Below are positions 17,789 to 26,281 of a DNA stretch of 64,000 nucleotides, in pieces. The translations under genes and the position numbers were made by a program. The first letter of the stretch is position 1. Every line of letters begins with the position of its first letter. Source of the stretch: Lachnospiraceae bacterium (lineage in GTDB: Bacteria > Bacillota > Clostridia > Lachnospirales > Lachnospiraceae); assembly GCA_910575835.1 (NCBI GenBank), contig CAJTGB010000007.1, positions 62,001-126,000 of the forward strand. Direction: 5' to 3'. The notes below the pieces were generated by a model. That model ran no database searches. It saw only the letters and a list, made by a program, of their open reading frames with translations, and had not been told where the DNA came from.

Positions 17789-19120
17789 CTATATCATTGT
17801 CTTGACAAATATATCATAGATTGCATTGACTGCATCATTAAAATCATGATTCCGCACACCGATGATAATATTTAATTCGCTGGATCCCTGATCGATCATC
17901 TTCACGTTAACATTTGCATGGGCCAACGCGGAAAATATCCTTCCCGAGGTTCCCCGGGTCGCCCGCATCCCTCTTCCAACGACGGCAACCAGGGCAAGAT
18001 CCGACTCCAGTTCCAGGAAATCCGGCTTAACCATCCGATGGATTCCTGCGATCACCTTCTGCTCCTTCTCTTCGAATTCATCCTGATGCACGAAGATCGT
18101 CATGGTATCAATTCCAGACGGCATATGTTCAATAGAGATCTCATTCTGCTCAAATACCTCCAATACCTTCTTGCAGAATCCTACCTCTGAATTCATCATT
18201 GCCTTCTCCACAGTGATAGAAGCAAAATCCTTCTTTCCGGCAATGCCGGTGATCACAAATCTCGGCTTCCTGCAGGTCCCCTCTACGATCAGGGTTCCTT
18301 TATCTTCAGGAGAATTCGTATTGCGGATGTTGATAGGAATTCCCTCCTTGCGTACCGGGAAGATCGCGTCTTCATGTAGGACGGTCGCCCCCATGTAGGA
18401 CAGTTCCCGAAGCTCTCTGTAAGTGATCACATCGATAGCCTTCGGATTCTTGACTATACGCGGATCAGCGATCAGAAATCCCGAGACATCGGTCCAGTTC
18501 TCATACATATCCGCCTTGATCGCTCTTGCCACGATCGAACCTGTAATATCAGAACCGCCCCGTGAGAATGTCTTCACTTTGCCGTCCGGCATCGAACCGT
18601 AGAATCCAGGGATCACCGCCCGTTCAGTATCCGCAAGCCTTGCCGACAAAATGGTATTCGTCTTCTCGCTGTCAAAATCCCCGGTCTCATCGAAAAAGAT
18701 CACATCTGCGGCATCTATAAATTCATATCCGAGATATGCCGCCATGATGATTCCGTTCAGATATTCGCCTCTGGAAGCGGCGTAGTCTCTTCCGACCTTC
18801 TTGCTGAAATTCGTGCGTATCGTCTTAAACTCCTCGGTCAGATCAACGGAAAGCCCGAGTCCTTCTATGATTCCATTGTAACGTGTCTGGATCGCAGACA
18901 GTTGTTCTTCGAATTCCTCTTCATATTCATCCTCCATGATGGCAAGATTATAACAGCTATATAACATATCCGTTACTTTTGTATCATCTGGCGTACGTTT
19001 TCCCGGTGCAGAGGGAATGATGTATTTTCTTGACTCGTCCTTTCGGATGATTCTTGCAGCCTTCTTGAACTGCTCTGCATTAGCAAGTGAACTTCCACCA
19101 AATTTTACAACCTTATTCAT
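17789..19120 (-). CDS. Aspartate kinase
   Basis: A 443-residue aspartokinase, first enzyme of the lysine/threonine/methionine pathway. The ATP/aspartate motif VVKFGGSSLAN is at residues 4-14, and SRGGSDITGSIVARAI holds the kinase active-site Ser/Thr. The C-terminal half contains two ACT domains (about 300-440), implying feedback control by amino acids. ATG 19120 follows TTGGAGGATTAC. No other pathway genes are adjacent. Length fits the monofunctional AK group with an extended kinase insert. Confidence 0.94.
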   Translation of the reverse strand: MNKVVKFGGSSLANAEQFKKAARIIRKDESRKYIIPSAPGKRTPDDTKVTDMLYSCYNLAIMEDEYEEEFEEQLSAIQTRYNGIIEGLGLSVDLTEEFKTIRTNFSKKVGRDYAASRGEYLNGIIMAAYLGYEFIDAADVIFFDETGDFDSEKTNTILSARLADTERAVIPGFYGSMPDGKVKTFSRGGSDITGSIVARAIKADMYENWTDVSGFLIADPRIVKNPKAIDVITYRELRELSYMGATVLHEDAIFPVRKEGIPINIRNTNSPEDKGTLIVEGTCRKPRFVITGIAGKKDFASITVEKAMMNSEVGFCKKVLEVFEQNEISIEHMPSGIDTMTIFVHQDEFEEKEQKVIAGIHRMVKPDFLELESDLALVAVVGRGMRATRGTSGRIFSALAHANVNVKMIDQGSSELNIIIGVRNHDFNDAVNAIYDIFVKTMI

Positions 19121-19195
19121 CTTTTCTGTAATCCTCCAAACTGTTCTTTTTCTGTGTAACCTATTATCCCGGCACGGAGACCTTTTTATATTACA

Positions 19196-19780
19196 TCATT
19201 TTCCTAGCATCTGCAATGGAATATCTTTATGAAATACAACACCTTTCATCCCGAGTCTCTCTGCGGCTTCTGCATTTTCCGGCCTGTCGTCATAGAATAC
19301 GGCGTCAGATGGGTCGATCGAATAGCGTTCAAGGAGAATGCGGTAGATCTTTTCATCCGGTTTGATGCATTTTACCTCATAAGAGAAGATCCCTCCGTCG
19401 AATCCTTCGAGAAACGCAAGCTTGTCCTTCGTCCGCTGGTAGAGATCACTGGAATAATTGGACAGATAATAAAGCTTAAACCCCTGTCTGCGGAAATATT
19501 CGATCCATTCTTCCGTGTAACTAAGCGGCACGATCGTTCCTTCGAGTCCGGCGAACACCTGCCGGATCTCCGTCTCCAGATCCGGTGCGTTCTCAATAAA
19601 AAGTTCAAGCCATTCTTCGGCAGAAATGCGCCCGATATCTCCTTCGGCCCAGTCTTCATTCCGAAATACGGCGTCTGCGATCCGCTGATATATCTTCTCT
19701 TCATAATGGAATGTACGCAGATAACTCTCCCAGTCGTAATCGACCAATACATTCCCGATATCAAATATTACTGTCTTCAT
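19196..19780 (-). CDS. HAD-family hydrolase (YihX-like phosphatase)
   Basis: A 194-residue HAD hydrolase. FDIGNVLVDYDW carries the nucleophile Asp6; the second motif is SNYSS, the lysine is in KPDEKIY, and FYDDRPEN provides the metal-binding Asp pair. The D-x-G form of motif I and alpha-helical cap fit the YihX/HAD-IA group, sugar-phosphate phosphatases. The substrate cannot be told. Confidence 0.87.
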   Translation of the reverse strand: MKTVIFDIGNVLVDYDWESYLRTFHYEEKIYQRIADAVFRNEDWAEGDIGRISAEEWLELFIENAPDLETEIRQVFAGLEGTIVPLSYTEEWIEYFRRQGFKLYYLSNYSSDLYQRTKDKLAFLEGFDGGIFSYEVKCIKPDEKIYRILLERYSIDPSDAVFYDDRPENAEAAERLGMKGVVFHKDIPLQMLGK

Positions 19781-19818
19781 AGCAGCCCCTTTCTCTATCT
19801 AACGCAGCCTAGCGCAGC

Positions 19819-20298
19819 CTAACGGATCACATCTGCAAAGCTTGCGTGGGAAGCCTTGCTTAGATCCTCCGGCCGGAGCTTAAGCTGCATTCCAAGCTTG
19901 CCTCCGCTGACGTGCATATACTCCAGCTTGCCTGCCGCCTCATGGATGACCGTCGGGTATTGCTTTTTCATTCCGACCGCCGTACATCCGCCGCGTATAT
20001 ATCCGGTTACCTGGGTCAGCTCTTTTAAAGGCAGCATCTCCAGGGACTTCTCTCCCACTACCTTCGCCGCCTTCTTAAAGTCGATCTCTTCCTCGATCGG
20101 GATCACAAACACATAGTGCTGTCCGGTCTTCCCCGTTGTAACCAACGTCTTATATACCAGTGCATGATCGTAGCCGAGCTGATCGGCCACCTGGATTCCG
20201 TCCGTAAAGTCTTCGCATTCGTATTCTTCATATTCATACGGTATCTTCTGGCGGTCCAAGATACGCATGGCGTTCGTTTTTACTTCCTTTTTGCTCAT
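19819..20298 (-). CDS. ybaK: Cys-tRNA(Pro)/Cys-tRNA(Cys) deacylase YbaK
   Basis: A 159-residue YbaK/EbsC family protein that hydrolyses mischarged Cys-tRNA(Pro). Visible motifs include VYKTLVTTG with the conserved lysine, FVIPIEEEIDFKKAAK and GYIRGGCTAVGMKK. The start ATG 20298 follows AAAAAGGAGTTC. A small tandem duplication (CGCAGCCTA twice) lies just after the stop codon. Confidence 0.93.
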   Translation of the reverse strand: MSKKEVKTNAMRILDRQKIPYEYEEYECEDFTDGIQVADQLGYDHALVYKTLVTTGKTGQHYVFVIPIEEEIDFKKAAKVVGEKSLEMLPLKELTQVTGYIRGGCTAVGMKKQYPTVIHEAAGKLEYMHVSGGKLGMQLKLRPEDLSKASHASFADVIR

Positions 20299-20336
20299 TT
20301 TTGAACTCCTTTTTACTTATATAAAAGCAGTCAGTC

Positions 20337-21056
20337 CTAAACCTGATCTAACGGTACAAAAGCCATAGCGTCCTGCGGCTTGCGTATGTTTCTCGCATAT
20401 ACGTCAATACGGTGGTAATGAAAAGGAACACTATCAGGATCTTCACCGATAAAATCAAGAAAAGCCTTGATAACAAGGTCTGGTTTCAAGTTCTGCTCAC
20501 TTCCGGCAGCCAGGAACAGGTAGATTCCATTTTCCTCCAAACGCATCTGATAGATCAGTGGTTTGATGTCCGTCTGGGCTTCACTCCGCTTGGTTCTTTT
20601 TAGAACTACTATGCTGTCCTGCCGCAGAAATTCGGTCATTTTCTCCTTCCATGACTCGGGAAACGCTCTTGGAATATCTGCCGATTTTGCCGATTCTAAG
20701 AGTACGGCCCGGTAGCCTGCCGCCGCAACGATCGTCATACCGCTGCTCTTCTTATCGTCCGGGATCCGGCAGAAATTCACGACCTCGATCCCTTCTACCG
20801 ACACTTCATTCAGGCGCCGGACGGCATCCTGCGGATCGATCTCTTCCTGTAATTCGATATCCAGATATTCTCCGTCGCTGGTGACGCCAACTCCTAAGGG
20901 CTGCGCAAACGACATGATCATATGCGGGCTGTATCCTCCGGTAAATGCGATCGGGATCCCGGCCCGCCGCATTGCCTTCTGGAAGAAACGCATCACATCC
21001 AGATGCCCGATAAACCGCATCACTCCGTATTTGCGGAACTTAATTCTTGCTTTCAA
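20337..21056 (-). CDS. TIGR03936/DUF2344 radical-SAM-associated protein
   Basis: A 239-residue DUF2344 protein. IKFRKYGVMRFIGHLDVMRFF and GGYSPHMIMSFAQPLGVGVTSDGEY are the family signatures. It always accompanies a TIGR03960 radical SAM protein; the biochemical role of the pair is not settled. TTG 21056 is chosen, eight bases after GGAGG; it overlaps the upstream gene by 17 bases, pointing to coupled translation. GTG 21065 is possible but abuts the ribosome site. Confidence 0.9.
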   Translation of the reverse strand: MKARIKFRKYGVMRFIGHLDVMRFFQKAMRRAGIPIAFTGGYSPHMIMSFAQPLGVGVTSDGEYLDIELQEEIDPQDAVRRLNEVSVEGIEVVNFCRIPDDKKSSGMTIVAAAGYRAVLLESAKSADIPRAFPESWKEKMTEFLRQDSIVVLKRTKRSEAQTDIKPLIYQMRLEENGIYLFLAAGSEQNLKPDLVIKAFLDFIGEDPDSVPFHYHRIDVYARNIRKPQDAMAFVPLDQV

Positions 21057-22905
21057 TGCAGACACCTCCTTTGTATTTCATGACGCCGCAGCCGGAACAT
21101 TTTACCCGGCAGTTAGGAGTCACTTCACCCTTCATTGCTCTCTCCCACTCCTGATACAGGAAATCTTTCGTCACGCCGATATCAATGAAATCCCACGGAA
21201 AGATCTCGCCTTGGTCCCTTTCTCTAAGATTATAAAATCCGATATCTACGCCGGTATTCTCAAATGCCTGCATCCATTTCTCATTGTCGAAGGTCTCAGT
21301 CCAGGAGTCATAGAGACATCCCAGGCGGTATGCTTCCAGGATGACCTTGGAAAGTCTGCGGTCTCCTCTGGCAAACACGCCTTCTAACACCGTTACGTCT
21401 GCTTCGTGCCAGTGGTACTTAAGGCTCTTGCGGTTGAGCTGCTCCTGGAATTCATGCTTGACGACTGCCGCACGCGCAATATATTCTTCTGTGTCGTACA
21501 TCTTCGCCCACTGAAACGGAGTGAACGGCTTGGGAATGAAGAAGGAGGTGCTTGTAGTGATCTGGCATTTGCCGCTGCGCTTATCCTTGGGAATCTCGTA
21601 ATACCGTCTTGCGATCTTGTCCGCAAGCCTTGGGATCGCTTTCATATCCTCTTTGGTCTCGGTTGGAAGCCCTAACATAAAGTACAGTTTCACCTTATTC
21701 CAGCCGCCCTCGAAGGCCTGGCCTGCGCCGTCTAAGATGATCTCTTCTGTAAGCCCCTTGTTGATCACGTCCCGCATCCTCTGGGAACCTGCTTCCGGCG
21801 CGAAGGTTAAGCTGCTCTTGCGGATATCCTGAACCTTCCCCATCACATCCAGAGAAAACGCGTCGATCCTAAGAGACGGAAGACAGATGTTGATTCCTTC
21901 GTCCTTGAATTCTTCGATCAGGAAAGTGACCAGTTCCTTTAGCTGGCTGTAGTCACTGGAACTTAAAGAACTCAGGGAGATCTCTTCGTGCCCGGTATTC
22001 TTAAGCATAGCGCAGGCATACTGCTTCAGGGTCTCTACATCCCGCTCTCTGGTGGGACGGTACAGCATTCCCGCCTGACAGAAACGGCACCCGCGGATAC
22101 AGCCCCTCTGAATCTCCAATACCACACGGTCCTGGGTGACCTTGATAAACGGAACCACAGGAGTCATGGGGTAATAGGTATCCGTAAGGTCTGCAATCAT
22201 CTGCTTCTGGATCGTCTGCTTCGCATGGGGATCCGTAGGCGTAAAAGAGGCGATCGTTCCGTCCTCCTTATATTCTGTCCGATAGAACTGCGGAACATAG
22301 ATTCCTTCGATCTCTGCTGCTTTCTGCAAGTAGTCCTTTCTGGAACCACCATGCTTCTTGTTCTCCTTATATGCATCAAGAAGCTGATCGTAAACCGTCT
22401 CCCCTTCTCCGATGTAGAACATATCAAAAAAGTCAGCCAGAGGTTCCGGGTTATAGGTGCAGGGTCCGCCTCCGATCACAATAGGATCGGATTCCGATCT
22501 GTCGCATGCATTCAAGGGAATGCCGCTTAAGTCTATAACTTGAAGGATATTGGTATAGCACATCTCATACTGAATCGTGATCCCAAGGAAATCAAATTCT
22601 TTGATGGGATCCTGGGACTCTAAGGCGAAAAGAGGGATCTGCTCATCCCGCATGATCCGGTCTAAGTCTGTCCACGGGGAATAGACACGTTCGCACCAGA
22701 CGTCTTCTCTGCGGTTGAACATATCATAGAGGATCTGGATTCCAAGGTGGGACATGCCGATCTCGTAGACGTCCGGAAAGCACATGGCGAAGCGGATATC
22801 TATCTTCGATTTGTCCTTCATGACAGAGTTCACTTCATTGCCGATGTAGCGGGCAGGCTTCTCGATTTTCAGTAATATTTCATCATTTAAGGCTAGTTTT
22901 CTCAT
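21040..22905 (-). CDS. TIGR03960 B12-binding-domain radical SAM protein
   Basis: A 621-residue protein. The N-terminal part (about 30-200) resembles a cobalamin-binding fold, and the radical SAM core has Cys269, Cys273 and Cys276 (RGCIRGCRFCQAGM). It ends in a Cys-rich tail (NCRVKCSGCGVMKYKGGVC) that may hold another metal centre. In Clostridia it forms a pair with the DUF2344 gene, often near rpmA/obg; here several genes separate them. The ribosome site GAAAGGAAACC lies before ATG 22905; a TATAAT about 50 bases upstream may be its promoter -10. Confidence 0.92.
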   Translation of the reverse strand: MRKLALNDEILLKIEKPARYIGNEVNSVMKDKSKIDIRFAMCFPDVYEIGMSHLGIQILYDMFNRREDVWCERVYSPWTDLDRIMRDEQIPLFALESQDPIKEFDFLGITIQYEMCYTNILQVIDLSGIPLNACDRSESDPIVIGGGPCTYNPEPLADFFDMFYIGEGETVYDQLLDAYKENKKHGGSRKDYLQKAAEIEGIYVPQFYRTEYKEDGTIASFTPTDPHAKQTIQKQMIADLTDTYYPMTPVVPFIKVTQDRVVLEIQRGCIRGCRFCQAGMLYRPTRERDVETLKQYACAMLKNTGHEEISLSSLSSSDYSQLKELVTFLIEEFKDEGINICLPSLRIDAFSLDVMGKVQDIRKSSLTFAPEAGSQRMRDVINKGLTEEIILDGAGQAFEGGWNKVKLYFMLGLPTETKEDMKAIPRLADKIARRYYEIPKDKRSGKCQITTSTSFFIPKPFTPFQWAKMYDTEEYIARAAVVKHEFQEQLNRKSLKYHWHEADVTVLEGVFARGDRRLSKVILEAYRLGCLYDSWTETFDNEKWMQAFENTGVDIGFYNLRERDQGEIFPWDFIDIGVTKDFLYQEWERAMKGEVTPNCRVKCSGCGVMKYKGGVCIESKN

Positions 22906-22962
22906 AGGTTTCCTTTCGGTTTTTGTATATTCTGTCTTAGATCACTAGATACATTATAGCAA

Positions 22963-23082
22963 CTAAGCAGCCATATTTCCATAGAAATCTTCCGGTTCCC
23001 GAATTCCTGCATGCAGCTCCATAATCCTCCTGCAGTCAAGATCCATCAGCTTTTCACCGTGCAGCCATATCATATCCGTCAC
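22963..23082 (-). other. Unassigned short open frame, 39 codons
   Basis: The minus strand reads a frame from GTG 23082 (or ATG 23073) to TAG 22965, coding for MIWLHGEKLMDL, then CRRIMELHAGIREPEDF and a short tail. Composition looks protein-like, but it directly follows a terminator and has only a weak GGTGA before the ATG. It may be the 3' remnant of a lost gene or a small protein. I do not recognise it. Confidence 0.25.
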
Positions 23083-23085
23083 CAG

Positions 23086-23112
23086 AAAAAGAGAAGGCGA
23101 AACCTTCTCTCA
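23086..23112 (-). terminator. Terminator after the thiamine-precursor transporter operon
   Basis: GAGAAGG and CCTTCTC (23091-23097 with 23103-23109) form a 7-bp stem with a 5-base loop, followed on the minus strand by TTTTTC. It lies about 20 bases after the ATPase gene. Confidence 0.85.
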
Positions 23113-23130
23113 AATCCGTATCATTTTGCG

Positions 23131-23865
23131 CTAAAGCCTTTCCAGAATCCGGCGCTTATATCCCAGAAATTCTTCCGTCAGATTAAACTCTCTTTTTCTG
23201 GGTTTCGGCTCTTTTATTATAATTTCCTCTGTCACCCGGCCAGGCTTCCCCGTCAGGAGATAAATCCGGTCTGACAGAAGGATCGCCTCGTCAATATCAT
23301 GGGTAATAAAGAGGGTAGACAGATGGATCTTATCCATGACATCCAGATACCATCTGTGCATCTCGCTCTTTGTAAGGGTATCAAGAGCGCTGAACGGCTC
23401 GTCCAGCAAAGCTACATCCCTGGAAAACATATAGGTTCGAAGCAGCGCCGCCCTTTGCCGCATGCCTCCGGACAGCTGGCGCGGGTATTTTTTCTGTGTT
23501 CCCTCCAGTCCGAACTCTTCAAAATAAAGCGACACCTTCTCCCTGGCCTTCCTTTTCGACTCTCCCTTAAGCACAAGCGGCAAGCTCACATTGTCCTGTA
23601 TGGTCCGGTAAGGCAATAGCAGATCCTTCTGCATCATATAGCTGATCTGACCGGGGCAGCCTGTGATATCCTTCCCGTTTAACATCACCTTTCCCTGCCG
23701 CGGCTTATGAAGCCCGGAGATGATATGGAACAGCGTCGTCTTTCCGCACCCGCTGGCTCCGAGAATACTCACCAGTTCATGCTCATGCAGTTCTACATTC
23801 ACATCCTTAAGGACAGGCGTCTCCTCATATGCAAAAGTGATCCCTGATACTTTTAGTTCCGCCAT
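23131..23865 (-). CDS. thiZ: ABC transporter ATPase, thiamine-precursor uptake (ThiZ-like)
   Basis: A 244-residue ABC ATPase of the nitrate/sulfonate/HMP group. Walker A is GASGCGKTT (36-44), the signature is LSGGMRQR and Walker B is VALLDEPFSALD. It powers uptake with the permease and binding protein encoded just upstream; it starts 5 bases after the binding-protein gene. The operon begins with a TPP riboswitch, so the cargo is probably the thiamine pyrimidine (HMP) or a degradation product such as formylaminopyrimidine. Confidence 0.9.
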   Translation of the reverse strand: MAELKVSGITFAYEETPVLKDVNVELHEHELVSILGASGCGKTTLFHIISGLHKPRQGKVMLNGKDITGCPGQISYMMQKDLLLPYRTIQDNVSLPLVLKGESKRKAREKVSLYFEEFGLEGTQKKYPRQLSGGMRQRAALLRTYMFSRDVALLDEPFSALDTLTKSEMHRWYLDVMDKIHLSTLFITHDIDEAILLSDRIYLLTGKPGRVTEEIIIKEPKPRKREFNLTEEFLGYKRRILERL

Positions 23866-23870
23866 AATTC

Positions 23871-24887
23871 CTACTCCAAATACTCATTCGTGAATCCGGT
23901 ATCCTCCGGAATCTCTTCTTCCGATAAGCCCTTCTCACTGATCCAGCTGTAGAATGCGTTCCATCTTTCCGGATCAATGTACCCCCATTGGTCTGCCTCG
24001 GCCTGATACTGACCGGCCATGTATTTCTGGCTTGCAAGGACCATTTCCTTATCTAACTCCGGCGCTGCCTGGCATAAGATATCCGCGGCTTCGTCCGCAT
24101 TATCTATGGCAAATTCGTATCCTTTCTTCACTGCTCCAAGAAATGATTTGGCCGTCTCCTCATTTTCCTTAAGCCAGTTCTGATTCCCGATGATCACAGG
24201 CGTATAGTAGTCAAATACAGGATCAATATCCCGGAATGCGAAATAATCCGTCTCAAGACCGGCAACCTCCGTTGCGATTCCTGCCCATCCATAGAAGATC
24301 CAGATTGCGTCCACCGATTTGCTCTTCAGCGCCGACACCTCATCAGTCACTGTGCTTGGGATCAATTCCACCTTGCTGAAATCCCCGCCGTCTTTCTCCA
24401 CCACCTGCCTAAGCGTCGCCTTTTCAATGTCCAGATCCCAGGTGGCATATTTTTTCCCTTCCAGTCCCTTTGGCGTATCTATCCCATCCCCTTTGCGCGA
24501 CACGATCCCGGAGGTATTATGCTGGAGAACTGCCGCAACGGCTTCGATCGGAAGCGTGTCCTCTCCTGTCACTGCCGGCATCATACTATCCTGAAAAGAG
24601 ATGCCGAACTGGGCTTTCCCCGAAGCTACCAGCGCCTCTGCGCCGTCTTCCGGAGGCTGGACGATCTCCACCTCAAGACCTGCATCCCGGAAATACCCCT
24701 CTGCCTCGGCCACATACAGCCCTGTATGATTCGTATTCGGCGTCCAGTCAAGAACCACCGTGATCTTCTGTGAATCCCCTGACCCGTTCTCACCGGACTC
24801 CTGATTCCCGGCGCCTCCCTGCGCACATCCTGCCAGAGCTCCTGTAAGAACCGCCGCCAACAATACTGCCTGTAGTTTCTGTCTCAT
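23871..24887 (-). CDS. thiY: NMT1/THI5-like substrate-binding lipoprotein (ThiY-like)
   Basis: A 338-residue binding protein. The signal peptide ends in lipobox LAGC (Cys21). The mature part has VVLDWTPNTNHTGLYVAEAEGYF, the THI5/NMT1 signature of pyrimidine-binding proteins. It would deliver the thiamine pyrimidine precursor to the permease. ATG 24887 overlaps the permease stop (ATGA) and follows GGAGGAAGAC; longer readings to 24941 lie within the permease gene. Confidence 0.92.
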   Translation of the reverse strand: MRQKLQAVLLAAVLTGALAGCAQGGAGNQESGENGSGDSQKITVVLDWTPNTNHTGLYVAEAEGYFRDAGLEVEIVQPPEDGAEALVASGKAQFGISFQDSMMPAVTGEDTLPIEAVAAVLQHNTSGIVSRKGDGIDTPKGLEGKKYATWDLDIEKATLRQVVEKDGGDFSKVELIPSTVTDEVSALKSKSVDAIWIFYGWAGIATEVAGLETDYFAFRDIDPVFDYYTPVIIGNQNWLKENEETAKSFLGAVKKGYEFAIDNADEAADILCQAAPELDKEMVLASQKYMAGQYQAEADQWGYIDPERWNAFYSWISEKGLSEEEIPEDTGFTNEYLE

Positions 24888-25651
24888 CTGTCTTCCTCCT
24901 CCCACGGCATACTTACCTTCTGGAGCACATTTACGCCCCACATCAAAATCAGACTGATCGCAGAAATCAGAAAGATCACTGCAAACATCTTATCAAAGGA
25001 AAATGCCTTCTTCACTCTTGTCATATAAACGCCTAATCCGCTGAATCCGCCCAGCCACTCTGAAATCACGGCTCCCACAACCGCATAGGACACCGAGATC
25101 CGCAGACTTGCGAAAAAAGCTCCAAGGGCTCCCGGAAACTTTACATACCGGAAGATCTGCGCTTTCGAAGCCCCCATGGAACGCAGAAGGCTGATGGTAT
25201 CCTTGTCCGATGCACGGAATCCGTCCAGAAGGCTCACCGTAATCGGAAAGAACGTAACGATTACGATCAGAATTACTTTGGGGAGCATCTCATATCCAAA
25301 CCATAATACCAAAAGAGGGGCTATGGCTACCGTGGGTACTGTCTGGGTCAGCACGATCAGCGGGTAAACGGCCCTGTATAACCACTCAAAGCAGTCCATC
25401 AGCACTGCCGTTACAAACCCGATCAAGATCCCCGCCGCCAATCCGATAAAAGCCTCCAGAAGCGTCACGCGCGCATTGTCCATAAGCAACGGGAAATCCT
25501 CTGCAAAGGCCGCCGACACCTCGAGCGGAGACGGCAGCAAAAACCCGGGAATCACCCCAGCCGAACTGGCAGTCTGCCAAATCATCAGAAGCAGGAAAAC
25601 GTCCGCAACCGGCAGAAGCTTACTGGTGATGTTTGGTAACTTTCTTTTCAA
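24884..25651 (-). CDS. thiX: ABC transporter permease (ThiX-like)
   Basis: A 255-residue binding-protein-dependent permease with about six membrane helices. The EAA-type loop reads LLRSMGASKAQIFRYVKFPGAL. It belongs to the same group as SsuC/TauC and ThiX. The best start is TTG 25651, inside the end of the preceding gene by 32 bases; I see no strong ribosome site there, so translation is probably coupled. The stop overlaps the binding-protein start. Confidence 0.9.
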   Translation of the reverse strand: MKRKLPNITSKLLPVADVFLLLMIWQTASSAGVIPGFLLPSPLEVSAAFAEDFPLLMDNARVTLLEAFIGLAAGILIGFVTAVLMDCFEWLYRAVYPLIVLTQTVPTVAIAPLLVLWFGYEMLPKVILIVIVTFFPITVSLLDGFRASDKDTISLLRSMGASKAQIFRYVKFPGALGAFFASLRISVSYAVVGAVISEWLGGFSGLGVYMTRVKKAFSFDKMFAVIFLISAISLILMWGVNVLQKVSMPWEEEDR

Positions 25652-25916
25652 TGGTCAGCACGTCTCCTTCCGGTTTGTAGGTGACCTTGATGTAAGCCGC
25701 AACCGAAGGCGCCCCCGCCCTGACGGCGATGTGCTGACATTCCTTTACAATATCCATCAATTCATCATAATCTCCTTCAATTGCCGTCTCAAAAGGGCCT
25801 ACATAATAATTCAGACCTGTACTCTTGATATAATCGATCACCTCGTCTACGATCCTGATCAATTCCTCATCGTTTGCTGCTTCTGGCAATGACTGAATAG
25901 CTACACTTGCGTTCAT
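25620..25916 (-). CDS. MTH1187/YkoF-type thiamine-binding protein (DUF77)
   Basis: A 98-residue protein of the TIGR00106 family: NASVAIQSLP, YVGPFETAIEGDYDELMDIV and the C-terminal VTYKPEGDVLTIEKK. Family members bind thiamine or its pyrimidine and occur with ThiXYZ transporters. It is the first gene after the TPP riboswitch, with a GGAGGAAG ribosome site. Confidence 0.9.
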   Translation of the reverse strand: MNASVAIQSLPEAANDEELIRIVDEVIDYIKSTGLNYYVGPFETAIEGDYDELMDIVKECQHIAVRAGAPSVAAYIKVTYKPEGDVLTIEKKVTKHHQ

Positions 25917-26006
25917 TTTTCCTTCCTCCTGTTATCATATTATTATGAGAGCGTCAAAAGCCTGTATCTTTGGAAACTGTGCATATCAGAACAGTCTATA
26001 TCACAG

Positions 26007-26040
26007 AAAAAGCCCTGCCGGAACTCCGACAAGGCTTTTA
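26007..26040 (-). terminator. Terminator of the TPP riboswitch expression platform
   Basis: On the minus strand AAAAGCCTTGTCGG pairs with CCGGCAGGGCTTTT over 14 bp with GU pairs, loop AGTTC, followed by T residues. It lies about 30 bases after the aptamer and 90 before the first gene, as expected for TPP-induced termination. Confidence 0.88.
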
Positions 26041-26069
26041 TTCCACTATGCATAAGGCATAAGTTATCT

Positions 26070-26162
26070 CTAAGTTCCTACGCTGGCATTATCCAGATCA
26101 GGTATAAGAGTCAAAGAAACACTCCATTCTTTATCTCAGCCGGCTTGCCGCCAGCCCCTCTC
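26070..26162 (-). ncRNA. TPP (thiamine pyrophosphate) riboswitch
   Basis: The minus strand carries the conserved THI-element segments in order: GGCTGAGATAAAG, a variable arm, ACCTGATCTGGATAATGCC and AGCGTAGGAA. CTGAGA is the pyrimidine-sensing arm and the GATAATGCCAGCGTA block the pyrophosphate-sensing helix. With TPP bound, the downstream terminator should form and shut off the transporter operon. Confidence 0.97.
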
Positions 26163-26215
26163 TCTTCTTCATTCAGTTTTCAAGGCTTTCATACAGATCT
26201 CTCTCTACATGCTTA

Positions 26216-26244
26216 AGTCTATACTCCCTGGGTGAAAATGTCAA
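26216..26244 (-). promoter_or_regulatory. Promoter upstream of the TPP riboswitch
   Basis: TTGACA (26239-26244) and TAGACT (26216-26221) on the minus strand, 17-base spacing. Transcription would begin about 50 bases before the aptamer. Confidence 0.75.
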
Positions 26245-26281
26245 GCACGAATTGGATTATTTGTCTCGATCCTATGCCGTC

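Noticed and set aside
19801-19821. Tandem CGCAGCCTA copies after ybaK as a regulatory repeat
   Set aside because: Only two copies at a stop codon; likely a small local duplication.
24470-24763. Long open frames opposite the thiamine-precursor binding protein
   Set aside because: They are antisense to a well-supported gene and have no recognisable domain.
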